DNA of 64,000 nucleotides from Neorhizobium tomejilense (GCA_002968845.1 PVBG01000006.1:186001-250000), one strand, 5' to 3'. Positions 54,787-63,546 are shown, counted from the stretch's first letter. Numbers and translations: made by a program. The notes: generated by a model not told the origin, from the letters alone.

Positions 54787-56016
54787 CTACAAAGTCTTAC
54801 GCGGCGTCGGGTCCAGATTGAACAACTTCGCCGCGTTCAGCCCGAGAATATTCCGCTTCGCCTGTTCGCTCAGGAACGGCAGGTCGTAGATCTCCTGCGG
54901 CAGGTCGAAATCGAAATGCGGCCAGTCGGATGCAAACAGGAGCTGGCTCTCGGCGTTGATCATCTCCAGCGTCAGCTGCAGCGCCTTCATGTTCACCGTT
55001 TCCATCGGCTGGGTCGTGTACCAGCAGTTTTCCCGCATGTAATCGCTCGGCAGCTTTTTCAGCTGCGGCGCTTCCGACGGCCGCATCAGGTACTGGTCGT
55101 CGAGCCGCTGCATCAGGAAGGGGATCCAGGCGAGCCCGCTTTCCACCCAGATGCTTTTCAGTTTGGGAAAACGCTCCGGAATGCCGTTCAGGATCCAGTT
55201 GGTCATGTGCACCATATTGCACCAGACGAAGCCAAGCGCATGCATGCCGAGGAACCGGTTGATGGTCGACAGCGACTGGTCCTGCCAGTGATAGGCGGCA
55301 TGGAAGGCGATCGGCAGGTTGCGCTCCTCGAGCATCGCATAGACGCGCATATAGTCGTTGTGGTGCACCGGCTTATGGCGGGTGGACGGCACGCAGAAGC
55401 CGATGACACCCGGCTGGCCGGCGAATTCCTCGATGGTGCGTTCCGCTTCCTTGGGCACGTTGAACGGCAGGTAGGCAAGCGTCTTCAGCCGGTCGTCCTT
55501 GGAGAGCACCTTGTCGATCAGCCAGCGGTTATAGGCGCGGCCGAGATAGACTTCCATTTCCGGCTGCGGATGCAGCCCGAGCGTCAGCATCGGCGTCGGG
55601 AACAGCACCATATAGTCGACGCCGAGCGCGCTCATCGCCCGGCGCGAGAGGGTGACATCGCGATGCACCCCGTCATCGACCTTTTCGCGGATGCCCGCCT
55701 GGTGCGGAATGCGGCCGCCGACATCCTGGTATTTGAGGCCCATGTCGCCGTTCAAACCGTAGGAGGCGGTGCCCATCTTCTCGTCGTGGAAGAGCATCGC
55801 CTGGTGGCGGATGACCGGGTCCTCGATATATTGCACCAGTTCGTGCCAGGAAATCGTCTCGGTGTGGTGGGCGTCCACGTCGCAGATCAGCCAGTCCTCG
55901 AAACCGCGCTTCCTGGCCGCCTTGTTGGCATGCGCGAGGATGTCGCGCGTATCGGTGAAGACATCGATCTGCTGCACCGGCAATTCGCGGGCGCGATCCT
56001 TGTTGGAAATATCCAT
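54787..56016 (-). CDS. Amidohydrolase-family protein (ACMSD/LigW-like)
   Basis: 409-aa amidohydrolase 2 fold (TIM barrel with metal site). The first metal-binding pair is in ICDVDAHHTE (near 43-52), with further His in AFHAAYHW and the final Asp in FASDWPHFDFD near 366-376. The family includes ACMS decarboxylase, gamma-resorcylate decarboxylase and 5-carboxyvanillate decarboxylase, which act on carboxylated aromatics; hydrolases also occur. Its place in a Rieske operon suggests an aromatic substrate. Confidence 0.9.
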   Translation of the reverse strand: MDISNKDRARELPVQQIDVFTDTRDILAHANKAARKRGFEDWLICDVDAHHTETISWHELVQYIEDPVIRHQAMLFHDEKMGTASYGLNGDMGLKYQDVGGRIPHQAGIREKVDDGVHRDVTLSRRAMSALGVDYMVLFPTPMLTLGLHPQPEMEVYLGRAYNRWLIDKVLSKDDRLKTLAYLPFNVPKEAERTIEEFAGQPGVIGFCVPSTRHKPVHHNDYMRVYAMLEERNLPIAFHAAYHWQDQSLSTINRFLGMHALGFVWCNMVHMTNWILNGIPERFPKLKSIWVESGLAWIPFLMQRLDDQYLMRPSEAPQLKKLPSDYMRENCWYTTQPMETVNMKALQLTLEMINAESQLLFASDWPHFDFDLPQEIYDLPFLSEQAKRNILGLNAAKLFNLDPTPRKTL

Positions 56017-56052
56017 GTTCGCTCTCCTCAGGCGAAAGAGTGGATTTATGCC

Positions 56053-56388
56053 TCAGAGTTCGTCCGGCCGGCGCCGGTACCAGAGCGCCAGTTCCATCGG
56101 CCCGAGATGCAGGGCGCGCAGGATTTCGGAAACGGTGGAGAGCGCCTCGGTGGCGGTCACCGTTTCGTCGCGGGTGCCGGTCAGCGGCCGGAAGGTACGT
56201 TCCTCGCCGTCGCTCTTGGCGACGTAAAGCCGGATCGCCGCCGTCATCATCCGGGCGACTGCTTCATCCGAGACGCGCGATGCCTCGCCGTTTTCCAGCA
56301 GTTCGGCGGTCGCCTTCTCGATCTCGGCGGTGGCGTCCTCGATCCAGCCATAGGGGTCGTTGCGTAATGTGGGCTCAGAGGACGACAT
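56053..56388 (-). CDS. Small hypothetical protein in a Rieske/amidohydrolase operon
   Basis: 111 aa from the ATG at 56388. It overlaps the end of the Rieske gene by 14 bp and the amidohydrolase starts 36 bp after its stop, so it is tightly inside the operon. Mostly helical, with an acidic N-terminal half (DATAEIEKATAELLEN) and a C-terminal ALWYRRRPDEL. No Cys or known motif; I do not recognise a family. Possibly an accessory or regulatory subunit for one of its neighbours. Confidence 0.75.
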   Translation of the reverse strand: MSSSEPTLRNDPYGWIEDATAEIEKATAELLENGEASRVSDEAVARMMTAAIRLYVAKSDGEERTFRPLTGTRDETVTATEALSTVSEILRALHLGPMELALWYRRRPDEL

Positions 56389-56740
56389 AGACCTGCCCCT
56401 CCCGGATCGCCAGTTCGGCTCGGTGAAGGCGGTATTTGGCCGGCCCGGCGTTGCGACCGGTCTCCAGGTTGAATTCCCAGCCATGCCACGGACAGGCGAC
56501 GTGCATGTTCTCTTCATTGTATTGAAGCGTCCGCACCTCCTGTCTTTCATCGACGGGCTCGATGACTTGAGGATAGATGCGTCCCTGACAGATCGGGCCC
56601 TGACGATGCGGGCACATGTTGTGCCAAGCATGCAGAGCGCCTTTTACCCGAAAAATGCCGATTTCCCGCTCCCCGCAGGCGACGACCTTGCGGCCGCCAT
56701 CGGCGATCTCATCCTCCGAACAAACCAGATATTCCGCCAA
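56375..56740 (-). CDS. Rieske [2Fe-2S] ferredoxin-type protein
   Basis: 121-aa stand-alone Rieske protein. Cluster ligands are CPHRQGP (C-x-H) at about residues 43-46 and CPWHGWEFN (C-x2-H) near 79-82. Length fits Rieske ferredoxins that feed electrons to dioxygenases, or regulatory Rieske proteins. No dioxygenase large subunit is in the window. First gene of the operon, divergent from the IclR regulator. Confidence 0.94.
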   Translation of the reverse strand: MAEYLVCSEDEIADGGRKVVACGEREIGIFRVKGALHAWHNMCPHRQGPICQGRIYPQVIEPVDERQEVRTLQYNEENMHVACPWHGWEFNLETGRNAGPAKYRLHRAELAIREGQVYVVL

Positions 56741-56767
56741 GGTCTCCTCCTTATCCTTCGCGTCGAT

Positions 56768-56804
56768 TTCAATATTCTTGAAATCATTCAGTTATATTGT
56801 ATAA
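56768..56804. promoter_or_regulatory. Divergent promoter/operator region with two inverted repeats
   Basis: In the 94-bp gap between the Rieske operon and the IclR gene there are TTCA-N7-TGAA (56768-56782) and TTATA-TTG-TATAA (56792-56804), both AT-rich. They are suitable for an IclR dimer/tetramer site and its promoter. Binding is inferred from position. Confidence 0.5.
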
Positions 56805-56834
56805 AGATGAATGAGGACGTCAAGCGGAGAGGTC

Positions 56835-57641
56835 ATGGACGCGGCGGTAATACAGAAGGCGGCAGGCAAGGGGCCGGAAACAAAGGGCGCCGGTATCCAG
56901 TCGCTTGAAAAGGGCCTGAAGGTGCTGACCGCGATCCAGCATGCCGGCCGCGCGCTGCGGCTGAACGATATCGCAGCGGCTGCCGGGATGACGCCCAGCA
57001 TGGCGCATGGTTATCTTGTCAGCCTGGTGCGCACCGGTTTTGCCGCTCAGGACCGGCTGTCCGGCCTTTACGATCTCGGCGATTCGGCGCTGCAGCTCGG
57101 GCTTGCCTCGCTTTCGCGCACCGACTTCCTCAGCCTTGCGCGTGCGTCAATCTCGCAGCTTGCCGCCGAACTCGGCGAGACGGTGACCCTGGCGGTGTGG
57201 AACGGCGATGCGCCTGTCGTGGTCGACAAGATCGAGGGCCGCTCCGACAGCGTCTACGAGATCAAGGTCGGATCGCTTGTACGCCTCTGGCCGACCGCGA
57301 CCGGCCGGGTCTTCATGGCCAACCTGCCGAACGTCGAATGGGAACACCACCTGCGCGCCATGATGCAACAGGATGGCGAAGCGGAGGCCTCGGCCGCGCG
57401 TTTCATAACCGAACTCACGGATGTCCGCCGTCAAGGTTATGCCGCAACGCTGCCGTCCACCGTTCCGGATTTCTCAGCCGTTGCCGCTCCCGTCTTCGAT
57501 CACCGCGCACACCTGAAGGCGGTCATCACCGTGCTCGGCCGCCAGGATGGTTTCGATATCGCGCCTTCCGGCCCGCCGCTGACCGCCACGTTGCGTGCCG
57601 CAAGGTCGCTGTCGCTCCGGCTCGGCGCCTCAGTAAGTTGA
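56835..57641 (+). CDS. IclR-family transcriptional regulator
   Basis: 268-aa regulator; the start at 56835 has GGAGAGG upstream. The N-terminal winged HTH includes SLEKGLKVLTAIQ and LRLNDIAAAAGMTPSMAHGYLVSLVRTG (about residues 20-70), followed by the IclR effector domain with SQLAAELGETVTLAVWNGDAPVVVDK. Divergent from the Rieske-amidohydrolase operon, which it most likely controls in response to an aromatic substrate or intermediate. Confidence 0.93.
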   Translation: MDAAVIQKAAGKGPETKGAGIQSLEKGLKVLTAIQHAGRALRLNDIAAAAGMTPSMAHGYLVSLVRTGFAAQDRLSGLYDLGDSALQLGLASLSRTDFLSLARASISQLAAELGETVTLAVWNGDAPVVVDKIEGRSDSVYEIKVGSLVRLWPTATGRVFMANLPNVEWEHHLRAMMQQDGEAEASAARFITELTDVRRQGYAATLPSTVPDFSAVAAPVFDHRAHLKAVITVLGRQDGFDIAPSGPPLTATLRAARSLSLRLGASVS

Positions 57642-57728
57642 GGGGTTTCGTCCAACCCGGCTTGTGCGGCTGCATTTTCTCCGCTACCCCGCTCATATAA
57701 CCGTTTTGAAGAAGGTCGCCGCATCGTG

Positions 57729-58220
57729 ATGGCTGAAGACATGAAGCCCGAAGAAGCAAGCACCAGCGACTGGGTGATGCAGCAGCCCCGGGCAATCTAC
57801 TTCCTGAACCAGGCAAATCATGCCGTGCGCAGCCGGCTCGAGGCGGCGCTGTCGGCGCTGCAGATGACCGGCATCCAATATACGGTGCTGAGCGTGATCG
57901 GCAGCCGCGACGGCCTTTCCTCGGCCGAACTGTCGCGTCGCTTCTTCGTGACACCGCAGACGATGAACGAGCTGATCGGCGGGCTGCAGCGCCGCAATCT
58001 CATCACCCGCAAGGAAGATCCGGCCAACCGCCGCATCCTGCGCATGAGCCTGACGACCGAAGGCAAGCGGATGATCAAGGCCTGCGATGCAGCCGCCGAC
58101 GCCGTCGAGCGCGAAGTGTTTTCGTTCCTGCCGCAAGAGAGCTACCAGCAACTCCGCGACCTCTGTCGCCTCGTCGCCCGCAATCTTCGCGAACGCGACG
58201 AACCCTCCAAGGGTGAGTGA
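57729..58220 (+). CDS. MarR-family transcriptional regulator
   Basis: 163-aa winged-helix protein from the ATG at 57729 (a GTG immediately before it is in frame). The HTH LSSAELSRRFFVTPQTMNELIGGLQRRNLI and the wing with ITRKEDPANRRILRMSLT are at about residues 58-108. It follows the IclR gene by 87 bp on the same strand. Targets and ligand unknown; MarR proteins near aromatic genes often sense phenolic acids. Confidence 0.92.
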   Translation: MAEDMKPEEASTSDWVMQQPRAIYFLNQANHAVRSRLEAALSALQMTGIQYTVLSVIGSRDGLSSAELSRRFFVTPQTMNELIGGLQRRNLITRKEDPANRRILRMSLTTEGKRMIKACDAAADAVEREVFSFLPQESYQQLRDLCRLVARNLRERDEPSKGE

Positions 58221-58494
58221 CAAAACCTCGCCTCCGGCGAAACTTCTTCGTCACCACCGCGCCAGCCTTTGGCGTCGATGGTTTACAAAACGTTGATTTG
58301 ACGGCGCCATAGGGGTCGGTTCTTAGGTTCCCACAGCCGCCATGATGACGGTTAGAGGCTCGCACCCAGCTCGAACTCGGGCCGCGAGCCTCGTCCGGAA
58401 AATCGTCGCAACCCGAAATCACGGCGGGACCTACAGCGGTGCATCGATAGGCACGACGCCCACTGTAGATTGCTCACGCCGCCTTGCCATGAAA

Positions 58495-58896
58495 TCAGAG
58501 CGCCCGGCCGACGGCCCGGTCGTTTTCGAGGCGGGCGATGCAGCCGGCGAGCTTTGCCAGCAGAAGATCGAAATCGATCGGTTTGGTCAGATAGTCCGCC
58601 GCCCCTGCCCGCAGGCCCGTCAACACATTGTCCTTGTCAGTCAAGGCCGACAGAAGGATGAAGGGGATGTTGAAAAGCTCGGCATGGTTCATCTGGATTT
58701 CTGCCAGGAGCTGATGACCGTCCATGACGGGCATCGAAATGTCGCAGATGACGATGTCCGGCCAATACGCCAGGATGGCTTCGAGACCCTCCTGCCCGTT
58801 GGCCGCCTCCAGAGTTGCAAATCCGGCGTCCGCCAGTTCCTCGACGATGAGCTGGCGGATATCCGCTTCGTCGTCGATGCATAGTACGGTAATCAT
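58495..58896 (-). CDS. Stand-alone response-regulator receiver protein
   Basis: 133-aa single REC domain without output domain. The acidic pocket is Asp8/Asp9 (CIDDEADIR), the phosphorylation site is Asp52 (ICDISMPVMDG) and the switch Lys is 105 (YLTKPID). It starts 11 bp after the histidine-kinase stop, so the two form one unit. Such proteins usually relay phosphate to another partner or act by direct protein contact. The 274-bp spacer before MarR holds no gene I can see. Confidence 0.94.
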   Translation of the reverse strand: MITVLCIDDEADIRQLIVEELADAGFATLEAANGQEGLEAILAYWPDIVICDISMPVMDGHQLLAEIQMNHAELFNIPFILLSALTDKDNVLTGLRAGAADYLTKPIDFDLLLAKLAGCIARLENDRAVGRAL

Positions 58897-58907
58897 CCTG
58901 CTATTCC

Positions 58908-60614
58908 CTAAGCTGCACGTTTGATGAGATTTGCGAGCGGTCCCTTGTTCGGGAGCGCCACCGTGAATGTTGTTCCCCGGCCGAGCACGCTTTCGACGGA
59001 GATCGAACCGCCATGCAGATCGACGATCTGCTTGACGAGATTGAGGCCGATGCCCGTGCCGGCGATGCCGGTCGCGCTGCGGGCCCGGTAATAGGGCTGG
59101 AAAAGCTTCGGCAGGTCTTCGGCATCCATGCCGATGCCGGCATCCTGGATCGACACATAGGACATGCCGTTCTTCGTCGAGGTCCGGATATGGATGTCCG
59201 GCGCGTGGGGGGCATATTTGACGGCATTCGAAAGCAGGTTGGTGAAGACCTGTTCGATCGTGGTGCGGTCGGCAAGGATCGCCTGCGGCAGATGCGAAAG
59301 GTCCCGGTGAATCGTGTGGGATTTGCGAACATCCATCTGTCGGGCACAGCAGGCTTCGATGATTTCCGCCAGCGAGAGGCGCTCCGGCTTCAGCGTCGTC
59401 TTGCCGGTCTCCAGCCGGCCCGCCGACAGGATGCTCTCCATCAGGTCCACCATACGCAGCACGGCGGAGCGGATCTGGGCCGACTTTTCTTCCACATATT
59501 CGGGCTTCTGATTGGTTTTGGTGCGCGACAGGCGCTGTGCCGCGGCATCGATAATGGCAAGCGGCGTGCGGAACTCATGGGACGCCATGGTGACGAACTG
59601 ACGCTGCAGGGCATTCACATGCCGCTCCTGCGCCAGGAGCCTGTCGAGTTCCTCCCGCTGGCGCTCGATCTCCGCCGTCCGGAGCCTGACGCTCTCTTCG
59701 AGCTGGTCGCGGTGGCGCATCAGCGCCAGACGGCTCTCGGACAGGTCGAGGGTTGTCTTGCGCAGGCCGAGGCCCAGGAAGATCACCACGCCCATCGCCA
59801 CGATGATGCCGGCAATGCCGACCGGAGCGATCTGCTCGATGAGCATCAGGCCCGGCCGGATGGGATTCCATGCCATATATCCGAGCGTCTGGCCGGCAGT
59901 GGCCATGACCGGAATGGCCGCAGTCGATTCGGCCGCGTCGGTGGTAAAATGCAGCGTTTCGAGCCGCGCGTAACGAGCAATTTTTTCGACCGCGCTGGCA
60001 TCCAGAAACCTGACTGCAACCGCGATGAACTCCTTGCCGGCCTCGAGCAAGACCTCGTCGCTGCTCGGGACGATCGGTCTCGCGCTGACGACGGCGGGCC
60101 GGCCGGCGATCGAGAGGATCTTCTCCGCGAAAATCTCGGCGAGCACCGGGGGATTGGAATCGCCCGGTGCGATCCGTTTGTGGAGCACCGCACGGACACT
60201 TTCCCGCACGGCCGACGCAGCCTTTTCATCGTCGAGGAAGGTCAGGGCCGCAATATCCTCGCCGTCCCGCATGGCGAAGGCCAGTTCGTCCCGCTCGTTG
60301 AACACGTAGGTGCGGTCATGGCTGAAATATTTGTGCATCCATGTGCCGATATTCTCGGCAATCCATGGGTGATCGTCCCTGGCAACAAGCAGGACCGCGT
60401 CGTTCCACACCGTGACGCTTTCCAGTTCATGCTGTACGGCTTTCACCTGCTCGTCGAGGCCCTGCTCGACGTAACCCTTCTGGCGGATCAAGGCGAGGTC
60501 ATCCACCTTGGCCGAGGCAAGCCACATGAAGCCGGCGAGAAGCAGCGCTGTCAGGGCTGTCAGCAATGTCAGCACGATTGTGACGTGCGATGTGATACGG
60601 ATGTTCTGCTGCAT
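58908..60614 (-). CDS. Sensor histidine kinase with CHASE4-like periplasmic domain
   Basis: 568-aa membrane kinase from the ATG at 60614; in-frame ATGs at 60638-60641 are possible but lack a better ribosome site. Membrane segment 1 covers about residues 14-36 and segment 2 about 268-290, enclosing a ~230-residue periplasmic domain of CHASE4 type (VWNDAVLLVARDDHPWIAEN). A coiled coil leads to the HisKA box MASHEFRTPLAI and the HATPase domain ending GTGIGLNLVKQI. No REC domain is fused; the following gene supplies it. Confidence 0.93.
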   Translation of the reverse strand: MQQNIRITSHVTIVLTLLTALTALLLAGFMWLASAKVDDLALIRQKGYVEQGLDEQVKAVQHELESVTVWNDAVLLVARDDHPWIAENIGTWMHKYFSHDRTYVFNERDELAFAMRDGEDIAALTFLDDEKAASAVRESVRAVLHKRIAPGDSNPPVLAEIFAEKILSIAGRPAVVSARPIVPSSDEVLLEAGKEFIAVAVRFLDASAVEKIARYARLETLHFTTDAAESTAAIPVMATAGQTLGYMAWNPIRPGLMLIEQIAPVGIAGIIVAMGVVIFLGLGLRKTTLDLSESRLALMRHRDQLEESVRLRTAEIERQREELDRLLAQERHVNALQRQFVTMASHEFRTPLAIIDAAAQRLSRTKTNQKPEYVEEKSAQIRSAVLRMVDLMESILSAGRLETGKTTLKPERLSLAEIIEACCARQMDVRKSHTIHRDLSHLPQAILADRTTIEQVFTNLLSNAVKYAPHAPDIHIRTSTKNGMSYVSIQDAGIGMDAEDLPKLFQPYYRARSATGIAGTGIGLNLVKQIVDLHGGSISVESVLGRGTTFTVALPNKGPLANLIKRAA

Positions 60615-60790
60615 GGGCACCGCTTTCTCTCGGCCCATCATGCATCCAAAACATTACATTCCGCTAAATTTTAAATGCCAAGGTTGAACGGAGCATTTTC
60701 CATACAGCTGTGGGTGTGACATTGAGTGGCTGTGGTCGTCCTGCTGGTCGAACCGACGCTACGGGGAAGAAACTACGTCGCTTTTCCCAA

Positions 60791-61294
60791 CTATAGCCAG
60801 GAAGCCGGGCTTTTCGGCAGCCGACCGTCGGGGTCCGTGATCGTGAGCTTCGGCTGGTCCTTGCCGTTCCAGTGCCAGAGGGCGACACAGGTTCCGCCCG
60901 GCGACATGAAGGATGGATAGACGACGCCGTCGTGGCCCTCCTGGAGCAGCCTCTCTCTGAGGAGATGCGTTGGCGGCACCCGCCCGGCGTCGAGATCATC
61001 GCGCCATTCGCAGCGGTGGATCGCCTCGCCGATGCCAAGACCGGCCAGAACCTCTAGGCTGGTCAGATCCGCGAGCCGCGCGCCGTCCAGTCGAAGCTGG
61101 GCGATCAGGGCCGGATGCTGGACGAAACCCTGGTTGTACTCCGCCCAGGCGGTGGAAAGCTCGCGTGCGGCATAGATGGTCGCTGCGCCGACCGGGTTCC
61201 AGCGACCGCCGAAACGGGCAGCGCCGTCACCGGAAAGCGGCGCATGCGCCCAGCGCGGCACATAGGCACGCCAGAGGATTGTCGATTCAGGCAT
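60791..61294 (-). CDS. RES-domain NAD+-degrading toxin
   Basis: 167-aa RES-family toxin. The name-giving residues are visible: Arg31 in FGGRWNPVG, Glu52 in TAWAEYNQG, and Ser131 (or Ser128) in YPSFMSPGG. Characterised relatives hydrolyse NAD+ with phosphorolysis or ADP-ribosylate targets. Its start lies inside the antitoxin gene (8-bp overlap). The ~130-bp gap to the kinase gene contains nothing recognised. Confidence 0.94.
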   Translation of the reverse strand: MPESTILWRAYVPRWAHAPLSGDGAARFGGRWNPVGAATIYAARELSTAWAEYNQGFVQHPALIAQLRLDGARLADLTSLEVLAGLGIGEAIHRCEWRDDLDAGRVPPTHLLRERLLQEGHDGVVYPSFMSPGGTCVALWHWNGKDQPKLTITDPDGRLPKSPASWL

Positions 61295-61655
61295 AAACGC
61301 CGGAGCGCACCGCCTCCAGATAGGCGAGCACCTTGTCGGCCTTGCCCTCGCCGACGAGGTCGTAAGCAGTCTTGCCGGCCCAGCCGGGGATCGGCTGGTG
61401 CTTGAACCAGATCGCGGCGCGATTTTCGTCGCCGGCCATCTCGCTCGCCATCGCCAGAATGCGCACGACCGGGGAGAGCGCCATGTCGACCTTGCGGGCG
61501 CCGCTTTTGGCCGTCAGCGTGTTGCGGGCGACGCCGATCAGTTTCGCCAGTTCCGCATGCGTCAGGCCGAGAAGATCCGACACCCGCCGCGCCGACAGAA
61601 GCGCGGACTGAGGTTCACGGAAAGCGGCGGCGCCGATTTCAAAAGCATGAGCCAT
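61287..61655 (-). CDS. Xre/MbcA/ParS-type antitoxin
   Basis: 122-aa antitoxin with an N-terminal Xre-like HTH (LLGLTHAELAKLIGVARNTLTAKS, about residues 28-51) and the C-terminal DUF2384 toxin-binding domain (AIWFKHQPIPGWAGKTAYDLVGEGKADKVLAYLEAV, about 80-116). The final residues of this domain usually plug the RES active site. Autoregulation is expected. Confidence 0.94.
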   Translation of the reverse strand: MAHAFEIGAAAFREPQSALLSARRVSDLLGLTHAELAKLIGVARNTLTAKSGARKVDMALSPVVRILAMASEMAGDENRAAIWFKHQPIPGWAGKTAYDLVGEGKADKVLAYLEAVRSGVYA

Positions 61656-61730
61656 GAGAAAGTCCTGATCCGGTTTTGATCATCTGCTGCTCAATATGAG
61701 CTCAATCTCCGCACATTTCAAGCACTGCTG

Positions 61731-62375
61731 CTAGTCGTCGTCGTCTTCCAGTTCCGGCTCGACGAAATCGTCGACCGGCAGCGTGCGGCTCAGCAGCCCG
61801 GCGTCCTCCAGCATTTCCGTATCCGGCAGGTCGCGCAGCGTGTCGAAGCCGAAGGCGGTGAGGAATGCCGGCGTGGTGATATAGGTATAGGGCGCACCGG
61901 GCGTCGGACTGCGCGGGCCGGAGGCGAGGAAGCCGAGCTGCCGGAGCGTTGCGATCGTATCGCGGCTTACCTCGCGCCCGAAAATCTTCGAGATTTCGGC
62001 GCGCGTCACCGGCTGGAAGTAACCGATCGTCATCAGCACCAAGGCCTGGTGATCGGTCAGATCTGCCGGAGGCGCGTTTGCGGCGCCGGAAGCATGGATG
62101 ACATCCGCAAATTCCGGCCGGGTGCGATGCTGCCAGCCGCCGGCGACCGCGACGAGTTCATAAGGCCGGCCCTCGAGTGCCTCCCGAATCTCCACGATGA
62201 TCGCTTCGATATCGCAGTCCTCTCCGACGACGCGCTCCAGCGCTTTCCGGGTGACGGGCTCGGAAGAGGCAAAGATCACCGCCTCCACCCGCGCCGCCCA
62301 TTGGCGATGCCGCTCCTCCTGCGTCAGGTGGAGAAGTTCCTTGTCGATGACGATTTGCCGCGCACGCTTCGCCAT
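61731..62375 (-). CDS. scpB: ScpB-like chromosome-segregation protein (plasmid/chromid type)
   Basis: 214-aa ScpB-family winged-helix protein. The N-terminal ARVEAVIFASSEPVTRKALERVV segment and the central LMTIGYFQPVTRAEISKIFGREVSRDTIATL helix-turn-helix, then GAPYTYITTPAFLTAFGF are the family pattern. Its acidic C-terminus (EPELEDDDD) is long. ScpA and SMC are not adjacent, unlike the housekeeping locus; instead it follows a DUF1403 gene by 2 bp, a pairing seen in rhizobia, suggesting a special condensin-like complex. Confidence 0.9.
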   Translation of the reverse strand: MAKRARQIVIDKELLHLTQEERHRQWAARVEAVIFASSEPVTRKALERVVGEDCDIEAIIVEIREALEGRPYELVAVAGGWQHRTRPEFADVIHASGAANAPPADLTDHQALVLMTIGYFQPVTRAEISKIFGREVSRDTIATLRQLGFLASGPRSPTPGAPYTYITTPAFLTAFGFDTLRDLPDTEMLEDAGLLSRTLPVDDFVEPELEDDDD

Positions 62376-62377
62376 GC

Positions 62378-63328
62378 TCAGAGCCCGTAGATGCGGAAGG
62401 TGGGGCGGCCGGAAAGCTCGCGCACCGCTTCCAGCTGCTGCAGCCGCTCGAACAGCCGGCGCGACGCGAAACGGGAAAGGTTCGGTGTCTGCAGGGAGCC
62501 GGAAACGGCGTCATCGCAGAGCAGCAGGCGCAGCCCGTCCTCCGCCCCTTTTGCACGCAGCTTTGGCGTGACGAGGGCAAGCCGCTCGGCGCGCCGGGCA
62601 ATCTCTACCGCCAGCCGGCCGGCTTCGGTCGCGGCATGCACCAGGGCCAGGCAGATCGCCCGGTCGAACCCTTCTTCGCCGGGCCGGATGCGGCCGCGCC
62701 CGCCCTCGGCGCGGAACACCGAAGAAAAGCGCTGGCTCATCAACAGCGGCACGGGCACGGGCCAGCGCAGCTTCTGCGCCAGAAGGAGATCGGCCAGCCA
62801 CCAGCCGAGCGCTTCGGCGTCGGGACGGATGGCGTGCGTCTCGCGGATGATCGCCCCAGCCGCGAACGGCGCAGCTGATCCGGTGAGGCCGAGGTCGTCA
62901 AAAACCTGCGCGAGCGTTGCCAGCGGCTCGTCCCATTTGATGCCAAGCATGCCGGCTGTCGCCTGCAGCACCTCTGCATCGAGCGCGGCCGAACGCGAGC
63001 CAAGCCGCTTCCAGGCCGAAAGGATCTGCCCGGCCGGACCGGGATCGTCTCCCGGCTTGCGCAACAGCCAGGCATCGCGCAGCCCCGCCTCGTCTTCCGA
63101 ACGCCCTGCAAGCCGAACGGCCGCTGCCGCGCATTTCAGCGCCAGCCGCTGCCGCCAGGCGCCGGCCCAGTCCGGTTCGGCCCGGACGATCTGGTCGAGC
63201 GGATAAAGTGCCCCACCCGCCATGAATGCCGCATCCGCGGTGTCTGCGGCAAAGGTCTGGGGACTTGCCCAGCGAGCTGCCGGCATGGGCTGAAACGACG
63301 TCTTCGGTGATACGGCCTTGGGAATCAT
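62378..63328 (-). CDS. DUF1403 family protein, partner of ScpB
   Basis: 316-aa soluble, strongly helical protein from the ATG at 63328. DUF1403 is recognised by features such as GAALYPLDQIVRAEPDWAGAWRQRLALKCAA near residues 42-72 and the C-terminal SRFASRRLFERLQQLEAVRELSGRPTFRIYG region (residues 284-314). Function unknown. ScpB starts 2 bp after its stop, so it may replace ScpA or act with ScpB. The 218 bp to the next gene holds no clear feature. Confidence 0.85.
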   Translation of the reverse strand: MIPKAVSPKTSFQPMPAARWASPQTFAADTADAAFMAGGALYPLDQIVRAEPDWAGAWRQRLALKCAAAAVRLAGRSEDEAGLRDAWLLRKPGDDPGPAGQILSAWKRLGSRSAALDAEVLQATAGMLGIKWDEPLATLAQVFDDLGLTGSAAPFAAGAIIRETHAIRPDAEALGWWLADLLLAQKLRWPVPVPLLMSQRFSSVFRAEGGRGRIRPGEEGFDRAICLALVHAATEAGRLAVEIARRAERLALVTPKLRAKGAEDGLRLLLCDDAVSGSLQTPNLSRFASRRLFERLQQLEAVRELSGRPTFRIYGL

Positions 63329-63546
63329 GGGCGCGAGCGTAAATTTTATGTGCGCTTGTGACCACCGTTCGCGTGGAAATCCGCACCGCCGGCCGCGGAT
63401 TTGCACCGTTATCTGCAGGGCGCCGCTAAGAAAAATTGAAAATTGGCGAGCCGAAGGCCCCTGCCCCGTCGATCAATAGGAGTTGAGTTTTGCGGATCGG
63501 CGCGCCGCCCTACATAGGGTGCGGCTGGCCAAGGAGGATTTCAGTT

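Noticed and set aside
54757..56367. 536-aa open frame opposite the amidohydrolase gene
   Set aside because: Antisense shadow; the minus-strand amidohydrolase has its full metal-site pattern.
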